Position numbers and translations under genes: made by a program. From NCBI GenBank assembly GCA_036557785.1, contig DATBGZ010000088.1, positions 93,093 through 157,092 of the forward strand: a stretch of DNA of 64,000 bases. The letters are read 5' to 3'. Numbering within the stretch: position 1 is the stretch's first letter; every line of letters starts with the position of its first letter. This DNA is from DATBGZ01 sp036557785 (GTDB lineage: Bacteria > Actinomycetota > Actinomycetes > Mycobacteriales > Micromonosporaceae). This document shows, piece by piece, positions 33,227-41,104 of this stretch. Under the pieces are notes generated by a model. It searched no databases. It was not told the origin of the DNA and saw nothing but the letters and a program-made list of their open reading frames with translations.

Positions 33227-33861
33227 CCGCGACCTCCCCGGCCGCTTCGGCGAGGCCGGACGTGCGGGAGAAGGTGCTGCGCACCGCGGTCCGCGCCTTG
33301 GCAACGGATGGCTTCGCCCGTACCACGGCGCGCAGCATCGCCGCGATCGGTGGCTTCGCTCCGGGCGTCATCTACTACTACTTCGCCGACCTCGACGCGC
33401 TGCACGTGGCGGCGATGGAGTTCACCAGCCGCGACCGGGAGGAGCGCTATCGCTCGGTCGTGCTCGGCGCGCCGGACGCGGTCACGCTCGTGGCGCGGCT
33501 GCGGGTGCTCTATCGGGAGGACACCGAGTCCGGCCATGTGGAGGCGATCCAGGAGCTGATCGCGGCGGCTCGTCCGGGCTCGCCGCTGGCCGCCGCTGTG
33601 GCGGAGCACACGAGGCGGTGGGAGGCGCTGGCCGAGGAGGTGCTCCGGTCGCTGCTGCGGGGCTCGCCGCTGGCCCGGCTGGTGAAGCCCGCGGTCGCGG
33701 CCCGCGCCGTCATCGCCTACTTCCTGGGGCTGCAGACGCTGACCTATCTCGATGGCGACACGAGCCGGCCCGAGGCGGCCTTCGCCCAGGCCGCGCGCCT
33801 GGCGGCCGCGTACGACAAGCTGCCACGCATGCGCAAACGGGCCGCCCGAGCCGTGTCGTAG
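33223..33861 (+). CDS. TetR-family transcriptional regulator
   Basis: 212 aa; ATG overlaps the desaturase stop by 4 bp. The N-terminal HTH is 'TTARSIAAIGGFAPGVIYYYF' in outline (~43-64), followed by the all-helical ligand domain. Being the third gene of the operon whose promoter carries GAACG...CGTTC palindromes, it is very probably the repressor of its own operon. The ligand may be the pigment or lipid metabolised by the two enzymes. Confidence 0.88.
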   Translation: MTATSPAASARPDVREKVLRTAVRALATDGFARTTARSIAAIGGFAPGVIYYYFADLDALHVAAMEFTSRDREERYRSVVLGAPDAVTLVARLRVLYREDTESGHVEAIQELIAAARPGSPLAAAVAEHTRRWEALAEEVLRSLLRGSPLARLVKPAVAARAVIAYFLGLQTLTYLDGDTSRPEAAFAQAARLAAAYDKLPRMRKRAARAVS

Positions 33862-33871
33862 GCTGGGCCGC

Positions 33872-35098
33872 GTGTTCGAGCGGCTCACGGGGACCGAGCG
33901 GCGCTGGGTGGTCGGCGGCGTCGTGGCGGCGCTGCTCGCGGTCGTTGGATTCGCCGGTCCGTGGGGGCCGCGCATGATCGACCTCGAGGTCTACCGCGCC
34001 GGGGCCGACGCGCTGCGCCACGGCACCGACCTCTACGCGGCCTCGGAGCCCAGCACGGGTCTGGTCTTCACCTACCCGGTGTTCGCGGCGATGCTCTTCG
34101 TCCCGTTCAGCCTGCTGCCCGACTCGCTGGCTCGGGGCGCGTTGACGCTGCTCTCGCTCGGTGCTCTCTTCGTGGTCGTCTACCTCACCGTGCGGCACGT
34201 CCGCCGCGCCCGTAGCACGGCCGGTCCGCGGGGCACAACCCTGACGTGGAGCATCGGGCTGTCGGTGGGCGCGATCGCGGTGCACCCCGTCTGGGAGACG
34301 CTCACGTTCGGCCAGGTGAACGTGATCCTGGCCGCGATGGTGATGGTCGATCTGCTCACCACCCGCACGGGTCGGTGGCGCGGGGTTCTGGTCGGCATCG
34401 CGGCCGGGATCAAGCTCGTGCCCGGCATCTTCATCGTGTATCTGCTGGTGACCGGCCAGCGAAGGTCCGCGCTGTATGCCGCGTTGTCCACGCTCGCCAC
34501 GGTGCTGATCGGGTTCGCGGTGCAGCCGGGACCGCAGTGGGCCTTCTGGACGCGCTATGTGCGCGATCCCGACCGTACGGGCGGCATCGCCTACGTGACG
34601 AACCAGTCGTTCCTCGGTGTCTCGGCCAGGCTGCTGCGCGACCCGCACCCGCCGGGCGCGTTGAGCCTCGCCCTCGGCGTGTTCGTCCTCGTGGTCGCGC
34701 TGCTGCTGGCGGCGCGGCTGACCCGGGCCGGCGACGCGTTCACGGCGGTGACCGTCGTCGCGGTCGCCTCGCTGCTCGCCTCGCCGGTGTCGTGGAGCCA
34801 CCACTGGGTCTGGGTGGTGCCGTGCCTGGGGACCCTGGTCGTCTGGGCGCGCACGGGCCGGCCCGGCGCATGGCGGTGGTGGGTGCTGGGCGTCGTCGCC
34901 GCGATCGTCGCCTCCGGGCCGATGCAGTTCACGCCCAAGGAGCAGTTGCGTGAGCTGCACGACACGCTCCCGCAGCAGTTCGTCGCGAACATCTATGCGT
35001 TGCTGGCCCTGGTCTTTCTCGGTTGGCTGGCGGTACGGACGCTGCGGACCGCCGATCGCAGCGTCACCGTGTCGCCGGCGTCCGCGCCCACAGCCTGA
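33872..35098 (+). CDS. GT87 polyprenol-phosphate mannosyltransferase-like membrane glycosyltransferase
   Basis: 408 aa from GTG 33872, 10 bp after the TetR stop. It is a GT-C enzyme with about ten membrane helices. The first periplasmic loop carries the acidic 'MIDLEVYRAGADAL' and later 'HPVWETLTFGQVNVILAA' has the family motif (P...GQ.N). GT87 enzymes add mannose from polyprenyl-phosphate-mannose to lipoglycans such as PIM/LM in actinobacteria. Whether it belongs to the TetR operon is unclear. Confidence 0.88.
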   Translation: MFERLTGTERRWVVGGVVAALLAVVGFAGPWGPRMIDLEVYRAGADALRHGTDLYAASEPSTGLVFTYPVFAAMLFVPFSLLPDSLARGALTLLSLGALFVVVYLTVRHVRRARSTAGPRGTTLTWSIGLSVGAIAVHPVWETLTFGQVNVILAAMVMVDLLTTRTGRWRGVLVGIAAGIKLVPGIFIVYLLVTGQRRSALYAALSTLATVLIGFAVQPGPQWAFWTRYVRDPDRTGGIAYVTNQSFLGVSARLLRDPHPPGALSLALGVFVLVVALLLAARLTRAGDAFTAVTVVAVASLLASPVSWSHHWVWVVPCLGTLVVWARTGRPGAWRWWVLGVVAAIVASGPMQFTPKEQLRELHDTLPQQFVANIYALLALVFLGWLAVRTLRTADRSVTVSPASAPTA

Positions 35099-35349
35099 TC
35101 GACGTATTCGCCTACGTGCTGCAATAGACAGGCGCGGCGCCGGCCCGGCGCCTGTCTGCTGAATCCTGCACCCGCGTTGGACCCGGCCGGGCCCAGGAAG
35201 TCACTTTTTGGGCAGCCCGGGTCCGCGCGGTGCCCAGGAAGTCACTTTTTGGGCAGGCCGGGGTCCCGCGCGGTGCCCAAATAATGAGTTCTTGGCCTGG
35301 GGCCGGTGGCTCCCCGCCCTGATGTCGGTCCGCCCGACAAGGCGTCCGG
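35099..35349. other. Intergenic region with hairpin repeats
   Basis: 251 bp between convergent genes. Apart from the repeat array described separately (35191-35300), nothing else is recognisable. Confidence 0.6.
35191..35300. repeat. Tandem array of imperfect hairpins, ~41-43 bp period
   Basis: Two identical 24-bp units at 35191-35214 and 35232-35255 have the form GCCCA-GG-AAGT-C-ACTT-TT-TGGGC, a near-perfect palindrome, followed by GC-rich spacers; a degenerate third unit starts at 35275 (GCCCAAATAATGAGTTC). They lie between convergent genes and could terminate transcription from both sides or represent a mobile intergenic repeat. Confidence 0.7.
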
Positions 35350-36276
35350 CTACCGCCAGATGTCGGTGATCGGCGTCCGCTGCGCGGCGCTGCCGAGGGC
35401 CGATAGGCCGTACGCTGCCTCGATCGTGCGCAGGATCGCGTAGTGGTCGATCCGTTCGTCGAACGCGCCGACCTTCACGTGCTCACCGACGACAACCGTG
35501 AATATCCTGTTGTCCCGGGCGCCACCGTCCTCGTCGAGCGTGACGATGAGCACGCTGTTGTGCGTCTTCGCCCACTGCACGTACGCGTCGAGGTGGTCGC
35601 GGGTCCACCGGTCGCCCGTGCTGATCGGGCAGTCATGCATGTCATTGCAGAGGTTCGGCACCACGTACGCCAACGTCGGCAGCGTGGAGAAGTCGGTCGG
35701 GAACGCCGAGAAGGGCTGATTGCTCGTGTCCGGCACGTTGTCGAAGTCGACCCAGCCGTTGTGCTTGCGCGCGTACAGCCCGGCCGCCGAGCAGCCCGTG
35801 AAGCCGGCCGCTGGCATGCTCTCCGAGTAGCCCACGAAGCCGAGCCCGGCCGCGAGGAGCTGGTGCGGCAGGTTCTCCTTGCCGCGGAACTGTTGCGGGC
35901 ACGCGTCGCTGGTCACGCCCTGGGTCGAGCCGGAGATGATGGCGACGTAGTTGGGCTGGCTCGGGTGGGTGATCGCGAACGAGTGGGTGAACGTCGCCCC
36001 CTGCCGAGCCAGCGAGTTCAGGTAGGGCGCCTCGGCACTGCCGTTGATCGACGCGTAGTCCTTGTTCTCCAGCATCAGCAGCACGATGTGGTCGGGCCGC
36101 GTCACGGCAGGCGGCTGGGCGGCTGTCGTCGGTGCCGGCGTCGTCCCGGTGGTTGCCGGTGGCGGCCCGCCCTCCGTTGGTGTTCTGGGCGCCGGGGGTG
36201 CGCCCGTGCACCCGGCGGCTACCAGCAACGCCGCCGTCAGCAGCGCTGCCCGGCCGAGGACCCGCCCGTGCGTCAC
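35350..36276 (-). CDS. Secreted lipoprotein phosphoesterase (acid phosphatase/phospholipase C family)
   Basis: 308 aa from GTG 36276. A lipoprotein signal ending in 'LVAAGC' and a Pro/Thr-rich linker (~27-62) precede the catalytic domain. The phosphoesterase family motifs are 'HIVLLMLENKDYASINGS', 'FAITHPSQPNYVAIISGST' and 'VLIVTLDEDGGARDNR'. These enzymes are metal-dependent phosphohydrolases of the alkaline phosphatase superfamily and act on the cell surface. There is no adjacent phosphate-uptake gene and no obvious regulator. Confidence 0.88.
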   Translation of the reverse strand: MTHGRVLGRAALLTAALLVAAGCTGAPPAPRTPTEGGPPPATTGTTPAPTTAAQPPAVTRPDHIVLLMLENKDYASINGSAEAPYLNSLARQGATFTHSFAITHPSQPNYVAIISGSTQGVTSDACPQQFRGKENLPHQLLAAGLGFVGYSESMPAAGFTGCSAAGLYARKHNGWVDFDNVPDTSNQPFSAFPTDFSTLPTLAYVVPNLCNDMHDCPISTGDRWTRDHLDAYVQWAKTHNSVLIVTLDEDGGARDNRIFTVVVGEHVKVGAFDERIDHYAILRTIEAAYGLSALGSAAQRTPITDIWR

Positions 36277-36375
36277 GACCGGGATTCTGCCACCCCCGGC
36301 AGGACAAACCCTGGGTGCGTGAGCAAAGCGGCGCGTGGGTGTGTGGCCCATGCGCCGCGCGTGCTGGCTGTGCGA

Positions 36376-36639
36376 TCAGAACAGGCCGAGTGGCTTGCTG
36401 CCGTAGGAGACCAGCAGGTTCTTGGTCTGGCTGTAGTAGTCGAGCATCATCCGGTGGTTCTCCCGTCCAATACCGGAGATCTTGTCGCCGCCGAAGGCCG
36501 CGCCAGCGGGGTACTGGTGGTAACAGTTGACCCAGACGCGGCCAGCCTTGATACCGCGGCCCATGCGGTACGCTCGGGTCCCGTCCCTGGTCCAGACACC
36601 CGCACCCCGGCCATAGAGGGTGTCGTTGGCGATGACAGT
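36376..36639 (-). pseudogene. Aldehyde dehydrogenase, C-terminal remnant
   Basis: About 87 codons with clear similarity to the end of NAD aldehyde dehydrogenases of the ExaC/AldB type: 'VIANDTLYGRGAGVWTRD', 'KAGRVWVNCYHQYPAGAAFGG', 'SGIGRENHRMMLDYYSQTKN'. The match stops at ~36639 and an in-frame TGA lies at 36646-36648, so the first ~420 residues, including the catalytic Cys, are missing. No start codon makes a functional protein. This is a decaying gene left by a deletion or rearrangement. Confidence 0.88.
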
Positions 36640-36909
36640 CAGGCGTCATCGGCCACCATCGCTGGATGGCCACCCGCGATCATCGCTGGGAGCCGGACGG
36701 TCCGCTGACTGCGGCCCAGGCTTGACGCAACGCCGCTGCCCCCGATCCGTGCAGGGCCCGAGGTCCCGCACCAGCCGAGCAGTCCTGCCTGCCCGCTCTG
36801 GTCGGCCCGCAACTGTTTGGCCGTGGGACTGGGCGTGTCGCCCTCGGTCAGCCGGGGTGTTGGGCGAGGATGAGCGTCACCTGCCTGTCTCGACACCGGT
36901 GGACCCGAC
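36640..36909. other. Intergenic region upstream of the MerR gene
   Basis: 270 bp following the breakpoint of the aldehyde dehydrogenase remnant. I see a direct repeat ATCGCTGG around 36659 and 36681 but no gene, terminal inverted repeat or clear promoter. The breakpoint side looks like ordinary GC-rich DNA without reading frame. Confidence 0.4.
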
Positions 36910-37449
36910 ATGCCCAACCGCTGGACCCAGCCGCAGATCGACCTCGGCCTACCCGTGGACCCGCCCATGGGATTCGGCAAGTCCGATGTCGTGCGCCTCT
37001 CCGGCGTGACCGCCCGGCAGTTGGACGACTGGGTACGCAAGGGCACGATCGTGCCGAGCGTCCGCAACCCCACGGGCTCGGGACACCGCCGGCGCTATTC
37101 GTTCCGCGACGTCGTGGCGGTCCGGGTGCTCAAGCGACTGTCGGACGTGAAGATCCCGCCGCGCGATCTGACGCGGGCGGTGCAGACCCTGCGCCGCCTC
37201 GGCGACGACGACCTGGCCGCCGCCTGGCTCGTCACGGACGGGCACACGGTCTATCAGTGCCACTCCGGCAGTGAGGCCATCGACCTGCTGGCCGGCGGCC
37301 AGGGCGTGATCACCCTGGTGCTCAGCCTCTACGTGACCGAGGTGCGGTCCAAGCTGCTGGCAGAGCCTGCCCCGGTGGCCAATCTGGCGCGCGCCCGAGC
37401 GACCCGGGGCCGCGCCGAACGCCCCGACTCGGCGGCCGCCCCGGCTTAG
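36910..37449 (+). CDS. MerR-family transcriptional regulator
   Basis: 179 aa from ATG 36910. The winged HTH is 'FGKSDVVRLSGVTARQLDDWVRKGTIVPS' (in outline) followed by the wing 'GSGHRRRYSFRDVVAVRVLKRL'. The C-terminal half ('AVQTLRRLGDDDLAAAWLVTDGHTVYQC') resembles the MerR-like proteins linked to DUF433 or toxin-antitoxin antitoxins, in which no metal Cys motif is found. It converges on thiD and is not part of the thiamine operon. The target is unknown. Confidence 0.82.
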   Translation: MPNRWTQPQIDLGLPVDPPMGFGKSDVVRLSGVTARQLDDWVRKGTIVPSVRNPTGSGHRRRYSFRDVVAVRVLKRLSDVKIPPRDLTRAVQTLRRLGDDDLAAAWLVTDGHTVYQCHSGSEAIDLLAGGQGVITLVLSLYVTEVRSKLLAEPAPVANLARARATRGRAERPDSAAAPA

Positions 37450-37456
37450 CCGACGC

Positions 37457-38311
37457 TTAGCCGTGCCGGGAGGCGGTGGACCAGCCGAAGTGGTCGAGCG
37501 GGCCGTGGCCCTTGCCGAGCGTCCACGTGGCGCCGCCGGTGACCGCCCGGTGCACGAACTGTTTCGCCGCCGCGATGGCATCCATAGTGGACATGCCCTG
37601 GGCGAGGCCGGCGGTGACCGCGGAGCCGAACGAGCAGCCGCTGCCGTGGTTGTTGCGGGTGGGCACGCGAGGGGCGCGCAGTTCGGTCAGCGTGCCCCCC
37701 ACCGCCACCACGTCCACGGCCTCGCCGGGAGTGTCCGTCACGGCGTGCCCGCCCTTGACCACGACGGCGCCCGGCCCCAGCGCCGCGAGCTGCTCGGCGG
37801 CCTCGCGCTGCTGAGCCAGGGTCGTGATCGGGCGCCCGATCAGCACCTCCGCCTCGCGCAGGTTGGGCGTCGCCACGGCGGCGTGCGGCAGCAGCAGCTC
37901 GACGTAGGCGCGTTCCGCGTCGGGGTCGAGCAACCGGGCGCCGCTCGAGGCGACCATCACCGGGTCGACCACGAGCTGTGGCAGCCGGCCGGTGGCGGCG
38001 AGCTGCGCCACGGCGCGCAGGATCGGCGCGGTCGCGAGCATGCCGGTCTTGGTGGCCGCCACGGGCAGGTCAGCGAGCACCGCCTCGATCTGAGCCACCA
38101 CGAACTCCGGGGGAACCGGGTGCACGCCGGCCACGCCGACCGTATTCTGCGCGGTCAGCGCCGTGATCGCGCTCGTGCCGAAGACACCCAGCGCGGCGAA
38201 CGTCTTCAGGTCGGCCTGGATCCCCGCGCCACCACCGGAGTCCGAACCGGCGATCGTCATGGCCACGGGCGGGTTCTGCGAGCGTGCCAGTCGATCATTC
38301 GCGCTGCTCAT
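37457..38311 (-). CDS. thiD: Hydroxymethylpyrimidine/phosphomethylpyrimidine kinase
   Basis: 284 aa from ATG 38311, which overlaps the end of the tenI-like gene by 17 bp. It phosphorylates HMP to HMP-PP for thiamine synthesis. Motifs are 'MTIAGSDSGGGAGIQADLKTF', 'VDPVMVASSGARLLDP', 'TPNLREAEVLIG' and the ribokinase-fold anion hole 'PTRNNHGSGCSFGSAVTAGLA', in outline. It is the last gene of the TPP-riboswitch operon, as expected for HMP salvage through CytX. Confidence 0.95.
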   Translation of the reverse strand: MSSANDRLARSQNPPVAMTIAGSDSGGGAGIQADLKTFAALGVFGTSAITALTAQNTVGVAGVHPVPPEFVVAQIEAVLADLPVAATKTGMLATAPILRAVAQLAATGRLPQLVVDPVMVASSGARLLDPDAERAYVELLLPHAAVATPNLREAEVLIGRPITTLAQQREAAEQLAALGPGAVVVKGGHAVTDTPGEAVDVVAVGGTLTELRAPRVPTRNNHGSGCSFGSAVTAGLAQGMSTMDAIAAAKQFVHRAVTGGATWTLGKGHGPLDHFGWSTASRHG

Positions 38312-38873
38312 GGGCCACCTCCGACAGGGCCGCCAGGTACGCGGCGACGATGGGGGGATCACGCAGCACCGGCCCCATCACGGCCACGCCGTACGCCCCG
38401 GCGCGCACGCACTCGGCCACGCACTCGGGCGCGACGCCACCGAGGGCGTAGACAGGCAGGCCGGACGGGCAGAGCGCGGCGAGTCCGGCCGGACCGAGGA
38501 CGGGGCCGTAGCCGGGCTTGGACGCGGTCTCGTAGACCGGCGAGACGAAGATGTAGTCACACCCTTCGCCCGCAGCGACTCGAACCTCCGGCTCGTCATG
38601 GCAGGATCTGCCCACTATGGACGGTCGCGGGTCGGGGAAGGGCTGGTGCGCGGAGAGGTGCACGGCGGGGCCGGTGCCGCCCGCGACGATGAGGCGGCAG
38701 CCCTCGGGCAGGACGGCCCGCAGCGCCGCGGCGAGCTCGGCCCGCTCCCAGGCCGGGAGGTCACGCGCCCGCAGTACGAACCCGCGCGCGCCATGCTCCG
38801 CGGCCGCGGCCACGATCTCCGGCAGTGGCTTCGTGGCGCTGTTCACGTCCGCGATCACCATGAGCCGGGGCAT
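38295..38873 (-). CDS. TenI/ThiE-like protein, probable thiazole tautomerase
   Basis: 192 aa from ATG 38873. A TIM-barrel of the ThiE/TenI superfamily: 'GRSCHDEPEVRVAAGEGCDYIFVSPVYETASKPGYGPVLG' (in outline) and 'PVYALGGVAPECVAECVRAGAYGVAVMGPV'. It lacks the 'VNDR' pyrimidine-site motif that the other, upstream ThiE of this operon has, so TenI-type aromatisation of the thiazole (or a lost activity) fits better than thiamine phosphate synthase. The start is uncertain: the reading frame is open upstream through four 18-bp repeats that would encode an (IAGxPP)-like extension. It follows thiG and overlaps thiD. Confidence 0.8.
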   Translation of the reverse strand: MPRLMVIADVNSATKPLPEIVAAAAEHGARGFVLRARDLPAWERAELAAALRAVLPEGCRLIVAGGTGPAVHLSAHQPFPDPRPSIVGRSCHDEPEVRVAAGEGCDYIFVSPVYETASKPGYGPVLGPAGLAALCPSGLPVYALGGVAPECVAECVRAGAYGVAVMGPVLRDPPIVAAYLAALSEVAHEQRE

Positions 38874-38945
38874 CCCCGCGATCCGGGGCGGCCCGGCGAT
38901 CGGGGGCATCCCGGCGATCGGGGGCTTCCCCGCGATCTTGGGCTG
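38874..38945. repeat. Four tandem 18-bp repeats before the tenI-like gene
   Basis: Units at 38874-38891, 38892-38909, 38910-38927 and 38928-38945 follow the pattern CCCSGCGATCxxGGGCNN; the middle two differ only in the last two bases. They occupy the thiG-tenI gap (131 bp) and keep an open frame on the minus strand encoding Ile-Ala-Gly/Pro repeats. Confidence 0.85.
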
Positions 38946-39004
38946 AGCGCTGTGATCGGAGATCGACTGACGGCGATGATCCCACGATCGCGATGCGGGG
39001 GTGG

Positions 39005-39775
39005 TCACAGTTCGGGCATGCCTGTGAACGGGGTGGATGCCTCGGCGTACCACCGACGGGGGATCCGCCCCGCCCGGAACGCGGCCCGCCCGGCCCGCAC
39101 GGCATCGCGCATGGCGCAGGCCATGAGCTCGGGGTCGCGGGCCCGGGTCACCGACGTGGCGACGAGGACCGCGTCGCAGCCCAGCTCCATCGCGAGCGCG
39201 GCGTCCGAGGCGGTACCGATGCCCGCGTCGAGCACCACGGGTACGGTCACCGCCTCGCGGATGAGCGCGATGTTGTGCGGGTTGCGGATGCCCAGGCCAC
39301 TGCCGATCGGCGCACCGAGCGGCATCACCGCGGCGCAGCCGACCTCCGCGAGACGCCGGGCCGTGATCGGGTCGTCGTTCGTGTAGGGCAGCACGACGAA
39401 CCCGTCGGCGACCAGCTTCTCGGCGGCGTCGAGCAGCTCCACCGGGTCGGGCAGCAGGGTTCGATCGTCGCCGATGACCTCGAGCTTGACCCAGTTCGTC
39501 TCGAAGGCGTCGCGGGCAAGCTTGGCGGTGAGCACGGCCTCGCGGGCCGTCATGCATCCGGCGGTGTTGGGCAGCAATCGCACCGTGCAGCGGTCCAGGA
39601 CGGCCTGCAGCGCGCCGCCCAGTGACGCCTCGACCCGTCGCAGCGCCACAGTCACGAGCTGCGTGCCGGAGGCGATGATGACGTGCTCCAGCACCTCAAG
39701 GCTCGGTACGCCTCCCGTGCCCAGCAGCAGTCGCGACTCGAACTTCTCGCCGCCCAGCTCACATTCGTCGCCCAC
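39005..39775 (-). CDS. thiG: Thiazole synthase
   Basis: 256 aa from GTG 39775, with GGGAGG upstream inside the end of thiS. ThiG builds the thiazole phosphate from DXP, glycine imine and ThiS thiocarboxylate. The Schiff-base Lys is in 'NWVKLEVIGDD'; other hallmarks are 'FESRLLLGTGG', 'LLPNTAGCMTAREAV', 'CAAVMPLGAPIGSGLGI' and 'VVLDAGIGTASDAALAMELG'. Its stop is 131 bp ahead of the tenI-like gene. Confidence 0.96.
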   Translation of the reverse strand: MGDECELGGEKFESRLLLGTGGVPSLEVLEHVIIASGTQLVTVALRRVEASLGGALQAVLDRCTVRLLPNTAGCMTAREAVLTAKLARDAFETNWVKLEVIGDDRTLLPDPVELLDAAEKLVADGFVVLPYTNDDPITARRLAEVGCAAVMPLGAPIGSGLGIRNPHNIALIREAVTVPVVLDAGIGTASDAALAMELGCDAVLVATSVTRARDPELMACAMRDAVRAGRAAFRAGRIPRRWYAEASTPFTGMPEL

Positions 39776-39776
39776 G

Positions 39777-39977
39777 TCAGCCTCCCGCCTGCGGCGCCAG
39801 CACCTCGACCGTGTCGGCGGCCCCGAGCGGCGTGGCGTCCCACTCGGCCCGCGGCACCACCTCGCCATTGCGGGCCACCGCGACCCGGCGCCGGTCGTCG
39901 ACCCGCGCCCGGACCAGGTCTCCCACGCTCGAGCCGTCCGCGACCTCAGCCACCGTGCCGTTCACCGTGATCCTCAC
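39777..39977 (-). CDS. thiS: Sulfur carrier protein ThiS
   Basis: 66 aa from GTG 39977, ubiquitin-like beta-grasp protein 'MRITVNGTVAEVADGSSV' with the C-terminal Gly-Gly ('LAPQAGG') that is adenylylated and converted to a thiocarboxylate. It overlaps thiO by 4 bp and abuts thiG. Confidence 0.95.
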   Translation of the reverse strand: MRITVNGTVAEVADGSSVGDLVRARVDDRRRVAVARNGEVVPRAEWDATPLGAADTVEVLAPQAGG

Positions 39978-41104
39978 CGTGACCCTCCCGTGTGGACATT
40001 GCTGAACCGGTCCGCGCCGAAGCCCTGTGCCACCTCGGGCAGGGCGCCGGAGACGAGTAGGTCGGCGACCGCGTCGGCGGTGACCGGTGTGAGCAGTACG
40101 CCGTTGCGGTAGTGACCGGTCGCCGCGACCAGGCCGGGCAGCTCGGTCGGGCCCAGGATCGGGGCGTTGTCCGGCGTGCCCGGCCGGAACCGCACCAGCG
40201 TCTCGGTGAGCTGCGCCTCGGCGAGTCCCGGCAGCACCTCGATCGCGTCCCGGAGCAGGTCATGCACGCCGCCCGCAGTGACCCGGCTGTGCCAGCCCTT
40301 CTCCTCGGAGGTCGCGCCGACGATGACCTCGTCGCGTCCCAGCGGTACGAGGTATACGTTGCGTCCCCTGACCAGCGCCCGCACGGTCCCCGCCAGCAGC
40401 GGTTCGCCCTCGACCGCCCGAACTCGCAGGATCTGGCCACCGACCGGGCGCACGGGCAGCGCCGGCGCACCGGGAAGTTGGGCGCTGGCCGCCCCGACGG
40501 CGAGGACCACGGTGCCACCGTGCACCACCGAGCCGTCCGCGAGCGTGACACCCACCGCTCGTCCATCCTGGACAGTGACCGCGGCGACGGGCTCGCGGAG
40601 CAGCGCCGAGGGCGGCAGTGCCGCGAGGAGCGCGGCGTGCAGGGCCCGCCCATCGACGGAGTAGTCGGAGGCCGCGTGCACGGCCCCCCGAAGGCGTGGG
40701 GTCAGGCCCGGCTCGATCCGCCGTGCCTCGCCGGGGGTCAGGCGGGTGGCCCGCAGGCCCAGCTCGCGGTGGTAGCGGTGCAGCTCGTCCAGGGCCCGCA
40801 TGTCATCCGCGTCGAAGCCGACGAGCAGCGTGCCGGTCGTCCGCAGCCCCACCGCGCGCCCGGTGGCCGCCTCCAGCTCGGCCGCGAAGCCGGGGTAGCG
40901 GTGTAGCGACTCCTGGCACAGGCGCAGCAGCCGCTCCTCGCCGTACGTCGCCTCGGTCACCGGGGCGAGCATGCCGCCGGCCGCGTGCGAGGCGCCGGAG
41001 CCCGGGTCGGGGTCGACCACGCTCACCGACAGTCCACGCTGGACACACCGCCAGGCGATCGCCGCGCCGATCAGGCCGCCGCCCGCGACAACGACATCGT
41101 TCAT
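39974..41104 (-). CDS. thiO: Glycine oxidase
   Basis: 376 aa from ATG 41104, overlapping the thiE stop by 4 bp. DAO-type flavoenzyme: the FAD motif 'DVVVAGGGLIGAAIAWR' is at the N terminus, then 'GSGASHAAGGMLAPVTEA' and the C-terminal 'GLVAATGHYRNGVLLTPVTA'. It oxidises glycine to the imine used by ThiG, the aerobic route, in place of ThiH. Position between thiE and thiS supports the assignment. Confidence 0.95.
   Translation of the reverse strand: MNDVVVAGGGLIGAAIAWRCVQRGLSVSVVDPDPGSGASHAAGGMLAPVTEATYGEERLLRLCQESLHRYPGFAAELEAATGRAVGLRTTGTLLVGFDADDMRALDELHRYHRELGLRATRLTPGEARRIEPGLTPRLRGAVHAASDYSVDGRALHAALLAALPPSALLREPVAAVTVQDGRAVGVTLADGSVVHGGTVVLAVGAASAQLPGAPALPVRPVGGQILRVRAVEGEPLLAGTVRALVRGRNVYLVPLGRDEVIVGATSEEKGWHSRVTAGGVHDLLRDAIEVLPGLAEAQLTETLVRFRPGTPDNAPILGPTELPGLVAATGHYRNGVLLTPVTADAVADLLVSGALPEVAQGFGADRFSNVHTGGSR

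Noticed and set aside
35191..35300. CRISPR array
   Set aside because: Only two identical units and one decayed unit; the spacers are themselves similar GC-rich sequence and there are no cas genes.
36640..36909. Insertion sequence scar next to the aldehyde dehydrogenase remnant
   Set aside because: No terminal inverted repeats, target duplication or transposase fragment could be found; only a short ATCGCTGG direct repeat is seen.
38874..38945. CRISPR or mobile-element repeat
   Set aside because: Units are 18 bp, directly adjacent with no spacers and in frame with the downstream gene, so a simple tandem repeat is a better description.
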